A stretch of 12,476 bases of DNA, from NCBI GenBank assembly GCA_023426225.1, contig JAFABD010000027.1, forward strand, positions 1-12,476, given 5' to 3'. Both the position numbers and the translations under genes were made by a program. The stretch comes from Pseudomonadota bacterium. Its GTDB lineage: Bacteria; Pseudomonadota; Alphaproteobacteria; Sphingomonadales; Sphingomonadaceae. Below, one piece after another: positions 6,425 to 12,476 of this stretch. The notes under the pieces are model-generated. The model did no database searches, had not been told where the DNA came from, and was given only the letters and a program-made list of their open reading frames with translations. Within the stretch, counting starts at the first letter, position 1. Each line of letters opens with the position of its first letter.

Positions 6425-8287
6425 ATGCGCAACTGGAAAGTGATTTTCGCCGCCGGACTGGCGCTGTCGGCGCTCGCCGCGCCCGCGACCGGGCGACAGA
6501 CGGCCCCCGCGCCGCAACCCGCCGCGGCCGACGCGCCCTTCACCTTCGAAGAGGCGATGATCCCGATGCGCGACGGGGTGAAGCTCCACACCGTCATCCT
6601 GCGACCCAAGAGTGCCACGGGGCCGCTGCCCATCCTGTTCCAGCGCAGCCCCTATGGCTCGCCCGATGCCGCGCCGCCGCGCGTGCCGAACAGCTGGGCG
6701 CCGCTGGTGCGCGACGGCTATATCTTCGTGTTCCAGGACATGCGCGGCCGCTTCAAGTCCGAAGGCGGGCCGTTCACGCTTTCGACCGAAGTGAAGACCG
6801 GCAAGGGCGCCGTCGACGAGGCGACCGACGCCTATGACTCGATCGACTGGCTGGTGAAGAATGTGAAGCCGAACAACGGCAAGGTGGGCATGTGGGGCGT
6901 GTCCTACCCCGGCTTCACCGCGGCGATCGCGCTCGCCAGGCCGCATCCGGCGCTCAAGGCGACCAGCCCGCAGGCGGCGTGGATCGATTACTGGAAGAAC
7001 GACGACCTGCATCGCTGGGGCGCGATGCGGCTGACCTATGCCAGCGACTGGGTGAACAGCCTGCAGGCCGACAAGACCAATGCCGGCATCGAGCTGTACG
7101 ACCGCTACGACACCTATGACTGGTTCCTCCACGCCGGCTCGCCCGACGACATCGAGAAGAAGTATTTCAAGGGCCGGGTGCCGCGCTATCGCGAGATGAT
7201 CGAGCATCCCGACTATGACGATCACTGGAAGAAGCAGGTCTGGTCGGACACGCTGGGCAAGACCACCGTGCCGACGCTCAACGTCGCCGGATACTGGGAT
7301 CAGGAAGATCCCTGGGGTAGCTGGAAGATCTGGGAAAAGCAGCGCGCCAACGATCCGAACAAGCTGGCGCTGATGGTCGCCGGGCCGTGGGCGCACGGCA
7401 CCTGGCACTCGCCCGCCAACAGCCTGGGACGGATTCCATTCGGCGTCGACAGCGGCACGCAGTTCGTCGAGCAGATCGAGGCGCCGTTCTTTGCCTATTG
7501 GCTGCACGGCACCGGGACCAAGCCGGACTTCGCGCTGAAGAGTTTCCAGTCGGGTTCGTGGCAGTGGAAGACGTATCAGAGCTACCCGCTCGCCAATGCG
7601 CAGGCGACCAGCCTGTATCTGCACGGCGACGGCTCGCTGAGCTTCACCGCGCCGGCGGCGGGCGAGGGGTGCCGCGACTATGTGAGCGATCCCGCCCGCC
7701 CCGTGCCGTTCCGCCCGCGGCCGATGTCCGCCACCTATGCCACGCCCGACTGGCGCTGGTGGGAGGCGGAGGACCAGCGCTTCGTCGACGACCGGCCCGA
7801 TGTGCTCAGCTATGTCTCCGCGCCGTTGGAGAACGACCTGACGGTAACGGGGGAGGTCACCGCCAAGCTGATGGCCTCGACCAGCGGCACCGACAGCGAC
7901 TTCGTCGTCAAGCTGATCGACGTGTTCCCGGAAAACTATGAGAAGGCGCCGACCGCGCTGGGCGCCTATGCCAAGGGCCTCAACGGCTATGAACTGCCGA
8001 TCGCGATGGAGATCCGCCGCGGGCGGTACCTCAAGAGCTTCGAGCGGGCGACGCCGCTGGTGCCCGATCAGGTGACCGCCTGGGACTTCCCGCTGCGCGA
8101 CCACGACCATGTGTTCAAGAAGGGCCACCGCATCATGGTGCAGGTCCAGTCGAGCTGGTTCCCGGTGATCGACCGCAATCCGCAGACCTTTGTGCCGAAC
8201 ATCTACAAGGCCAAGCCCGAGGATTATCGCAAGGCGACGCAGCGGGTGTGCACGGGGTCGGTGGTGACGCTGCCGGTGGTGAAGTGA
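6425..8287 (+). CDS. secreted alpha-amino-acid ester hydrolase-like CocE/NonD serine hydrolase
   Basis: The 620-residue product has a signal peptide (MRNWK, hydrophobic 7-20, cleavage near ATG/RQ at 23), so it is exported. An X-Pro-dipeptidyl-peptidase S15 alpha/beta-hydrolase domain (about 40-350) is followed by a PepX-C jelly-roll domain (about 370-610). The nucleophile is Ser160 in GVSYPGF; Asp292 (GYWDQED) and His324 (GPWAHG) complete the triad. Asp194, Glu294 and Asp295 occupy the positions of the carboxylate cluster that binds the substrate alpha-amino group in Xanthomonas alpha-amino-acid ester hydrolase, from my memory of that enzyme. The C-terminal third (SGTDSDFVVKLIDV, IMVQVQSSWFP, RNPQTFVPNIY) also follows that family. 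Such enzymes hydrolyse amino-acid esters and ampicillin/cephalexin-type amides. The ATG at 6425 has AGGGGGA 8 nt upstream; the longer frame from 6251 overlaps glpX and lacks a signal. A glutaryl-ACA-acylase-like or peptidase role is the alternative. Confidence 0.9.
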   Translation: MRNWKVIFAAGLALSALAAPATGRQTAPAPQPAAADAPFTFEEAMIPMRDGVKLHTVILRPKSATGPLPILFQRSPYGSPDAAPPRVPNSWAPLVRDGYIFVFQDMRGRFKSEGGPFTLSTEVKTGKGAVDEATDAYDSIDWLVKNVKPNNGKVGMWGVSYPGFTAAIALARPHPALKATSPQAAWIDYWKNDDLHRWGAMRLTYASDWVNSLQADKTNAGIELYDRYDTYDWFLHAGSPDDIEKKYFKGRVPRYREMIEHPDYDDHWKKQVWSDTLGKTTVPTLNVAGYWDQEDPWGSWKIWEKQRANDPNKLALMVAGPWAHGTWHSPANSLGRIPFGVDSGTQFVEQIEAPFFAYWLHGTGTKPDFALKSFQSGSWQWKTYQSYPLANAQATSLYLHGDGSLSFTAPAAGEGCRDYVSDPARPVPFRPRPMSATYATPDWRWWEAEDQRFVDDRPDVLSYVSAPLENDLTVTGEVTAKLMASTSGTDSDFVVKLIDVFPENYEKAPTALGAYAKGLNGYELPIAMEIRRGRYLKSFERATPLVPDQVTAWDFPLRDHDHVFKKGHRIMVQVQSSWFPVIDRNPQTFVPNIYKAKPEDYRKATQRVCTGSVVTLPVVK

Positions 8288-8301
8288 TCTGACGTCGCGA
8301 A

Positions 8302-8323
8302 CCCCTCCTCCAGCGAGGAGGGG
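8302..8323. terminator. bidirectional hairpin between convergent genes
   Basis: CCCCTCCTC (8302-8310) and GAGGAGGGG (8315-8323) form a perfect 9-bp stem with a CAGC loop in the 49-nt gap between the converging hydrolase and permease genes. Only short T content follows on either strand (CTTG on the plus strand). Position and symmetry favour a shared terminator; this sequence type also resembles short palindromic repeats often seen between sphingomonad genes. Confidence 0.6.
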
Positions 8324-8336
8324 CTTGAGGCGGGCC

Positions 8337-9107
8337 TCAGTTCTTCAGCCGATACCCGGTGCGGAAGATCCACACGATCAGCGCGAGGCACAGCAGCAAG
8401 AAGATGCCGGTGAAGCCCAGGCTCCACGCGATGCCAACATCGCCGTGGCCGAAGAAGCTCCAGCGGAAGCCGCTCACCAGATACACCACAGGGTTGAACA
8501 GGCTGACCGTGTGCCAGGGCTCGGGCAGCATGTCGATCGAGTAGAAGGCCCCGCCGAGGAAGGTGAGCGGCGTCACCAGCAGCGAGGGCACGATGTTGAG
8601 CTGTTCGAAGCTCTTCGCCCAGATGCCGATGATGAAGCCGAACATGCTGAACGTCACCGCGGTCAGCACCAGGAAGGCGAGCATCGCGGCGGGATGGTCC
8701 ACCCGCAGCGGTACGAACAGCGCCGAGGTCGCCAGGATGATCAGCCCGATCACCACCGACTTGGTCGCCGCAGCCCCCACGAATCCCACCACCAGCTCGA
8801 TCGCCGAGATCGGCGCCGAGAGCAGCTCGAACACGGTGCCGGTGAATTTGGGGAAGTAGATGCCGATCGAGGCATTGGCGATGCTCTGCATCAGCAGCGA
8901 CAGCATGATCAGGCCCGGCACGAGGAAGCTGCCGTAATTCACCCCATGGATCGCGTCGATCCGGCTGCCGATCGCGCCGCCGAACACGACGAAATAGAGC
9001 GAGGTGGTGATCACCGGGGTCGCGATCGATTGCCACAGCGTGCGGATCGTGCGCGCCATCTCGAACTTGTAGATCGCCCAGATGCCGGGAAAGTTGATGC
9101 CGTTCAT
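8337..9107 (-). CDS. yadH: ABC-2 type exporter permease (YadH-like)
   Basis: The 256-residue integral membrane protein is the permease partner of the ATPase encoded just upstream. It shows six hydrophobic segments at about 28-47, 60-80, 104-133, 140-162, 172-191 and 228-248, with a cytoplasmic N-terminal helix before the first. The ABC-2 signature region NPVVYLVSGFRW lies at 205-216. Length equals that of E. coli YadH, as I recall it. Its ATG overlaps the ATPase stop codon by 4 nt (ATGA), so translation is coupled and the two are made in balance. Members of this group export drugs, polysaccharides or unknown compounds; the substrate is not deducible. Confidence 0.93.
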   Translation of the reverse strand: MNGINFPGIWAIYKFEMARTIRTLWQSIATPVITTSLYFVVFGGAIGSRIDAIHGVNYGSFLVPGLIMLSLLMQSIANASIGIYFPKFTGTVFELLSAPISAIELVVGFVGAAATKSVVIGLIILATSALFVPLRVDHPAAMLAFLVLTAVTFSMFGFIIGIWAKSFEQLNIVPSLLVTPLTFLGGAFYSIDMLPEPWHTVSLFNPVVYLVSGFRWSFFGHGDVGIAWSLGFTGIFLLLCLALIVWIFRTGYRLKN

Positions 9108-10030
9108 CCGCGTGCCCCCACCAGATCGACGAAGATGTCCTCGAGGCTCGACTTGGACGTGTCGAGATCCTTGAAGGCGATGCCGAGGTCGTTGAGTTTC
9201 CTGAGCAGCGACGGAATGCCGGTGCGTTCGGCCTGCGCATCGAAGGTATAGCGCAGCTTGTGGCCCTCATCGGCAAGGCTGAGCTGCCATTCGCCGAGTT
9301 CGGCCGGGATCGCGGCGAGCGGCTCGACCAGGCTGAGGTCAAGCTCGCGCTTGCCGAGCTTCTTCATCAGCGCAGTCTTTTCCTCGACCAGCAGCAGCTT
9401 GCCCTTGTTGATCACGCCCACCCGGTCAGCCATTTCCTCGGCCTCCTCGATATAGTGGGTGGTGAGGATGATGGTGGTGCCGCGGTCGCGCAGGCGGCCG
9501 ATCAGCTTCCACATGTCGCGGCGCAGCTCGACGTCGACACCCGCGGTCGGCTCGTCGAGGAACAGGATGTCGGGCTCGTGGGCAAGCGCCTTGGCGATCA
9601 TCACCCGGCGCTTCATGCCGCCCGAAAGCTCCATGATCTTGGCGTTGCGCTTGTCCCACAAGGACAGATCCTTGAGGATCTGGTCGCAATAGGCGTGGTC
9701 GGGCGCCTTGCCGAACAGCCCGCGCGAGAAGCGGGCGGCCGAGCCGACGCGCGAGAACATGTCGACCGCGATCTCCTGCGGCACCAGCCCGATCTTGGAG
9801 CGCGCCGCGCGCGGCTGGCGAATGGCGTCGTGCCCGTCGACCAGGATCGTGCCCGTGCTGGGCGTGACGATGCCGCAGATGATCGAGATCAGCGTGGTCT
9901 TGCCCGCGCCGTTCGGCCCGAGCAGCGCGAAGATCTCGCCGCGGTTGATGTCGAGATCGACATGATCGAGCGCCCGATGCCCCGAGGCATAGGTCTTGCT
10001 GACGCCCGCGAGGCTGAGGATGGGTTGCAT
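9104..10030 (-). CDS. yadG: ABC exporter ATP-binding protein (YadG-like)
   Basis: This 308-residue ATPase drives the ABC-2 exporter. Its nucleotide-binding domain (about 4-235) has Walker A GPNGAGKTT (38-46), Q-loop Gln85 (LVPQE), signature LSGGM (135-139), Walker B ILFLDEP (155-161) with Glu160, and the H-loop His192 (TTHYIEEAEE). The DEPTAGVDVELRRDMW stretch and the overall length match E. coli YadG, from memory. The last 70 or so residues form the C-terminal extension usual for ABC-2 ATPases. GGGGG lies 5 nt before the ATG. It is separated by 95 nt from the oxidoreductase gene upstream and overlaps the permease gene, so the pair forms its own unit, possibly also read through from the protease genes. 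Confidence 0.95.
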   Translation of the reverse strand: MQPILSLAGVSKTYASGHRALDHVDLDINRGEIFALLGPNGAGKTTLISIICGIVTPSTGTILVDGHDAIRQPRAARSKIGLVPQEIAVDMFSRVGSAARFSRGLFGKAPDHAYCDQILKDLSLWDKRNAKIMELSGGMKRRVMIAKALAHEPDILFLDEPTAGVDVELRRDMWKLIGRLRDRGTTIILTTHYIEEAEEMADRVGVINKGKLLLVEEKTALMKKLGKRELDLSLVEPLAAIPAELGEWQLSLADEGHKLRYTFDAQAERTGIPSLLRKLNDLGIAFKDLDTSKSSLEDIFVDLVGARG

Positions 10031-10050
10031 GCGATCCCCCTGAAATGCCG

Positions 10051-10080
10051 AGCATAGCTAGGAAGCCGCCCGGGTGCCGA
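10051..10080 (-). promoter_or_regulatory. possible promoter of the ABC exporter genes
   Basis: On the minus strand TCGGCA (10075-10080) and TATGCT (10051-10056) are 18 nt apart, each four of six to sigma-70 consensus. The -10 box ends 20 nt before the ATPase start codon. Tentative. Confidence 0.35.
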
Positions 10081-10092
10081 CAAGGCTGCCAT

Positions 10093-10117
10093 GCGGCGCG
10101 GCGCGCGTGGGCGCCGC
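10093..10117 (-). terminator. GC-rich hairpin after the oxidoreductase gene
   Basis: GCGGCGC (10093-10099) and GCGCCGC (10111-10117) form a 7-bp stem with an 11-nt loop, 8 nt after the oxidoreductase stop codon. No T-run is present. It may separate the protease/oxidoreductase unit from the exporter genes. Confidence 0.35.
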
Positions 10118-10125
10118 CGCGTGGG

Positions 10126-10887
10126 TCAACGCTGGGCGCGCGCCTGGGCGACGGCAGCAGCGAGCGCGGCATAGTCGCGCGCTCCGTAGTAAAGGTGCCC
10201 GCCGATCACCCAGCTGGGCGTGCCCGTCATCGCCAGCTTCTCGCCGAGGCCGTGATTCTGGTTGATCTCGGCCGCGACCGCCTGCGACCGGACCGACGCC
10301 TCGGCGCGGCGCAGGTCGAGCCCAGCCTTTTGCGCCGCCGCGGCGATCGTCGCGGTGCTGGGCGATCCCGCCGCATAGAGCGCATCGTGGAAGGCGCGGT
10401 AGCGATCCTGTTCGGCGGCGGCGAGCGCCCAGCGCGCGGCCATCACGCTGTCCGGGCCGAGCACCGGATATTCGCGATAGACGACGCGGACGTTGGGATC
10501 GCTGGCGATCAGCTTGTCGAGGCCGGGCAGGCTGGCGCGGCAATAGCCGCAGGCATAGTCCATGAACGCGACGACGGTGACATCGCCCTTGGGATTGCCC
10601 GCCCAGGCGCCGGCATAGGGCCGACCCAGCGCCTCGACATGCTGCGGCACCGATTGCTGCGCCTGCGCCTGGGCGCGTTCGGCCTTTTCGGCCTCGCGCG
10701 CCTGGAGCCGCTCCATCGCCTCGGGCAACACTTCGGGATGGCTGAGCAGATAGGCGCGGATCGCCTCGCCCGCCGCGGCCGGCGGACGCGTCGAATCGAG
10801 CCCCGCGACCACGCCGCCGCCGATCATCGCCGACACCAAGGCGACGCCCGCCAGCACCAGCGGCCGCTGCAACCTGTTCTCGCTCAC
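10126..10887 (-). CDS. DsbA-family thiol:disulphide oxidoreductase, ScsC-like
   Basis: The 253-residue protein has an N-terminal hydrophobic segment (about 10-30) that anchors or exports it to the periplasm. A helical region follows (IRAYLLSHPEVLPEAMERLQ, about 43-62) like the N-terminal domain of ScsC proteins, then a charged Gln/Ala-rich helix and a thioredoxin-fold DSBA domain (about 95-250). The active site is Cys113-Gly-Tyr-Cys116, and the cis-proline is in TGTPSW at Pro224. The start is a GTG at 10887 with AAAGGA 6 nt upstream; a frame beginning at 10926 would overlap the protease gene and add basic residues. The start lies one base after the protease stop, so the two are translationally coupled. 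The ScsC-like extension hints at isomerase or oligomeric behaviour, which is inference. Confidence 0.93.
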   Translation of the reverse strand: MSENRLQRPLVLAGVALVSAMIGGGVVAGLDSTRPPAAAGEAIRAYLLSHPEVLPEAMERLQAREAEKAERAQAQAQQSVPQHVEALGRPYAGAWAGNPKGDVTVVAFMDYACGYCRASLPGLDKLIASDPNVRVVYREYPVLGPDSVMAARWALAAAEQDRYRAFHDALYAAGSPSTATIAAAAQKAGLDLRRAEASVRSQAVAAEINQNHGLGEKLAMTGTPSWVIGGHLYYGARDYAALAAAVAQARAQR

Positions 10888-10888
10888 G

Positions 10889-12262
10889 CTAGTTCCTTTG
10901 CCCCTTTTTCTGGTTCGCAAAGGCATTCTGCGAGACCATGAACAGATCCTGCGCGCGCAGCCAGTCGGACGAGCCCTGTGGCAGGCCGGCCATTGCCGCG
11001 CGCGCGCTGACCATCGCGGTGCGCGGATCGCCCATCATGCTGGCGCGTTCGGCGGTGGCGAGCGCCGTGCGCGGCTCGTCGCCCTTGCGTTCGTAGACGA
11101 CGCCCAGATTGAACCAGGCGAACGGATTCTCCCGGTCGCGCGCGACCGCCTGGCGCAGGATCCGCTCGGCCTCGGCCAGGTTCGCCTTGTCCTCGGTCGC
11201 GACAAGCGCGTGGCCGAAGGTGGTCGCGATCAGCGGTTGATTGTTCGACCGCTCGGTCGCCTCGCGCAGCGGCGCCAGCGCCTCGACCGGCTTGCCCGAT
11301 TCGAGCAGGATCTGCCCTTCGAGCTCAAGATAATAGGGGTCGTGCGGCGCCATCCGGACGAGCGCCGCGGTTTCGGCCGCCGCCTGCTCGGGATAGCCCG
11401 ACTTGTGATAGGCATAGGCGCGCGCATAATGCGCCGGCGCCGACTGATCGGTGAGCGGATAGGTGCGCAGCGTCGCCTGCGGATCGTTGACATAGCCGCG
11501 CAGCTTGGCCTGGACGCGCTTGAAGCGCGCCTCGAGCGCGGGATCGAGCGGCCGCGACCAGGACGGCGCCTGCTGCAGATCGGCCTTGAGCGTTTCGATG
11601 CGGTCCTGCGACATCGGGTGCGTCTGGGCGAACGGATCGACCTCCGGATCGGTCGAATAATAGCCGTAGCGGTGCTGAAGGTTGGTGAGCTTGCCGAAGA
11701 AGGACAGCATCCCCCGGCCGGTGATTCCCGCCGAGTTGAGCAACCGCGACCCCGCGGCATCGGCCGACGATTCCTGAACGCGGCTGAACGCCAGATATTT
11801 GCCGATCGCGGCACGCTGGCCCATCATCATCAGCCCCATGCCGGCATCGGCATTGCCGCTGGCTGCGGCGGCGACGCCGAGCAGCAGGCTGAGCATCGAG
11901 ATCTTGCCCGCGCCGCCATCGTTCTGGAAAACGGCGTGCCCGCCGATGATATGGCCGATTTCGTGCGCGATCACGCCCTGGACTTCATTGGCGTTGTCGG
12001 CCGCGTCGATCAGTCCCGAATGGACATAGACGATCTGACCGCCCGCGACGAAGGCGTTGATCGAGCTGTCCTGGATGAGCACGACGCGGAAATTGGCGGG
12101 CGAAAGGCCGGCCGCCTGCGCGAGCGGACGCGCCATGTCGTTGAGCAGCGCCTCGGTCTCGGCATCGCGCAGCACCGACTGGGCGCTGGCGGGGGACGAG
12201 GCGAACATACCGAGACAGAGCAGGGCCAGCAGGGCCGCCAGGCGCTTCATGGAGGGCATCAT
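10889..12262 (-). CDS. periplasmic M48 metalloprotease with TPRs (BepA/YfgC-like)
   Basis: This 457-residue protein carries a signal peptide (MKRLAALLALL, cleavage after ASA at about 27), so it acts in the periplasm. The M48 zinc-protease domain (about 30-260) has HEIGH at 100-104 and the third ligand Glu164 in the EXXXD motif QESSAD, with Asp168. The C-terminal part, from about residue 285, is a series of TPR helices (HYARAYAYHKSGYPEQAA and later NPFAWFNLGVVYERKG). This is the architecture of E. coli BepA, which degrades stalled outer-membrane proteins and assists LptD maturation. ATG 12262 is chosen because AAGGAG lies 9 nt upstream; ATGs at 12259 and 12250 are alternatives, and a longer frame from 12418 would lose the signal peptide. 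It is followed immediately by a disulphide oxidoreductase, which suits a role in disulphide-dependent envelope assembly. Confidence 0.94.
   Translation of the reverse strand: MMPSMKRLAALLALLCLGMFASSPASAQSVLRDAETEALLNDMARPLAQAAGLSPANFRVVLIQDSSINAFVAGGQIVYVHSGLIDAADNANEVQGVIAHEIGHIIGGHAVFQNDGGAGKISMLSLLLGVAAAASGNADAGMGLMMMGQRAAIGKYLAFSRVQESSADAAGSRLLNSAGITGRGMLSFFGKLTNLQHRYGYYSTDPEVDPFAQTHPMSQDRIETLKADLQQAPSWSRPLDPALEARFKRVQAKLRGYVNDPQATLRTYPLTDQSAPAHYARAYAYHKSGYPEQAAAETAALVRMAPHDPYYLELEGQILLESGKPVEALAPLREATERSNNQPLIATTFGHALVATEDKANLAEAERILRQAVARDRENPFAWFNLGVVYERKGDEPRTALATAERASMMGDPRTAMVSARAAMAGLPQGSSDWLRAQDLFMVSQNAFANQKKGQRN
10894..10899 (-). promoter_or_regulatory. Shine-Dalgarno deciding the GTG start of the oxidoreductase
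   Basis: AAAGGA on the minus strand lies inside the last codons of the protease gene, 6 nt before the GTG at 10887. It supports a non-ATG start and translational coupling. Confidence 0.65.
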
Positions 12263-12271
12263 CGTCCCGAA

Positions 12272-12290
12272 CTCCTTGTCGCGCAATGCC
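12272..12290 (-). promoter_or_regulatory. M48 protease leader: ribosome binding site plus shared 10-mer
   Basis: AAGGAG (12272-12277) lies 9 nt before the ATG at 12262 and decides the start. Just upstream is GGCATTGCGC (12281-12290), the same 10-mer that forms part of the hom leader inverted repeat (3373-3382, and reversed at 3347-3356). Confidence 0.5.
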
Positions 12291-12351
12291 TTTGCCCCGT
12301 CACGATGAACCGCGCGTGAAGCAGTTTCGCGCCGCCCGGCGGCGGCGTGCC

Positions 12352-12387
12352 GGCCGCGCGCGTCGCCCGGGAGCAACGCGCGCGGCC
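12352..12387 (-). terminator. GC-rich inverted repeat after the upstream gene
   Basis: GGCCGCGCGCG (12352-12362) and its exact reverse complement (12377-12387) form an 11-bp stem with a 14-nt loop, starting 6 nt after the stop codon of the partial gene at the window edge. No T-run is visible; a second small stem, CGCCGC/GCGGCG (12330-12344), follows. Likely terminator or mRNA 3'-end structure. Confidence 0.5.
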
Positions 12388-12393
12388 CGGACA

Positions 12394-12476
12394 TCAGGCG
12401 CCGAAGGTACGCTGCCACCAGCCGCGGCGCGGCGAGGCGCCGGCGGTTTCGGCAGCGGGTTCGGCCGCATCACCGT
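12394..12476 (-). CDS. rne: C-terminal end of a protein, probably ribonuclease E
   Basis: Only the last 26 residues are inside the window; the 5' part lies beyond position 12476. The visible tail is an Ala/Glu/Pro-rich stretch (GDAAEPAAETAGA) followed by SPRRGWWQRTFGA and a TGA stop. A disordered acidic tail ending in GWWQR-type residues is, in my recollection, how sphingomonad Rne/Rng ribonuclease E proteins end, and rne is often the gene before the M48 protease in this group. It is transcribed towards the protease with 131 nt between. The identification is an inference from a short tail and synteny. Confidence 0.5.
   Translation of the reverse strand, partial: GDAAEPAAETAGASPRRGWWQRTFGA

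Noticed and set aside
6155..8128. A 657-codon open frame on the minus strand opposite the ester hydrolase.
   Set aside because: The plus-strand frame has complete domain motifs and a signal peptide; the minus frame is Arg/Gly/His-rich with no recognisable domain, as expected from high third-position GC.
2379..8287. A beta-lactam pathway suggested by an isopenicillin-N-synthase-family gene and an ampicillin-type ester hydrolase in one window.
   Set aside because: The oxygenase has the Arg-x-Ser 2-oxoglutarate clamp of ordinary family members, no ACV synthetase or acyltransferase is nearby, and the two genes are separated by hom and glpX with separate transcription signals. The shared theme is only in the family names.
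10898..12319. A 473-codon plus-strand open frame opposite the M48 protease.
   Set aside because: Composition is Arg/Gly/Asp-rich and no motif is present, whereas the minus frame has HEIGH, EXXXD and TPRs.
1..12476. tRNA, rRNA, CRISPR array, insertion sequence, phage or attachment-site signals.
   Set aside because: No cloverleaf-like arms, spaced direct repeats, transposase or integrase motifs, or terminal repeats were found on either strand.

Overview
The window reads as chromosomal DNA of a GC-rich alphaproteobacterium, most likely a sphingomonad (Sphingomonadales). This rests on the very GC-rich third codon positions, the homoserine dehydrogenase / GlpX neighbourhood, a small four-cysteine secreted protein of a type I associate with sphingomonads, and a BepA-like protease next to what looks like the end of the RNase E gene. 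No phage, IS, integrase, CRISPR, tRNA or rRNA is visible. It looks like ordinary core chromosome with a few accessory genes.

Left block, minus strand (10-2258): a Bcr/CflA-type MFS efflux pump, a very acidic unrecognised small protein, and a hotdog-fold acyl-CoA thioesterase. Centre, plus strand (2379-8287): an isopenicillin-N-synthase-family Fe(II)/2-oxoglutarate-type oxygenase diverges from the pump. It is followed by homoserine dehydrogenase (hom), whose leader is almost entirely an inverted repeat. Then come a small secreted protein on the opposite strand, class II fructose-1,6-bisphosphatase (glpX), and a secreted serine hydrolase closely resembling alpha-amino-acid ester hydrolases, with its own near-consensus promoter.

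Right block, minus strand (8337-12476): reading in the direction of transcription, the probable tail of RNase E, a periplasmic M48 protease with TPRs (BepA type), a DsbA/ScsC-like membrane-anchored thiol oxidoreductase coupled to it with a 1-nt gap, and a YadG/YadH-type ABC-2 exporter whose two genes overlap by 4 nt. The protease and oxidoreductase plausibly cooperate in envelope protein quality control. The ABC pair probably has its own promoter.

I found no clear new multi-gene system. The points most worth a second look are the hydrolase with an apparently complete catalytic triad plus carboxylate cluster, the perfect 14-bp inverted repeat abutting the hom ribosome binding site (with its 10-mer recurring upstream of the protease), and the Asp/Glu-rich small protein.
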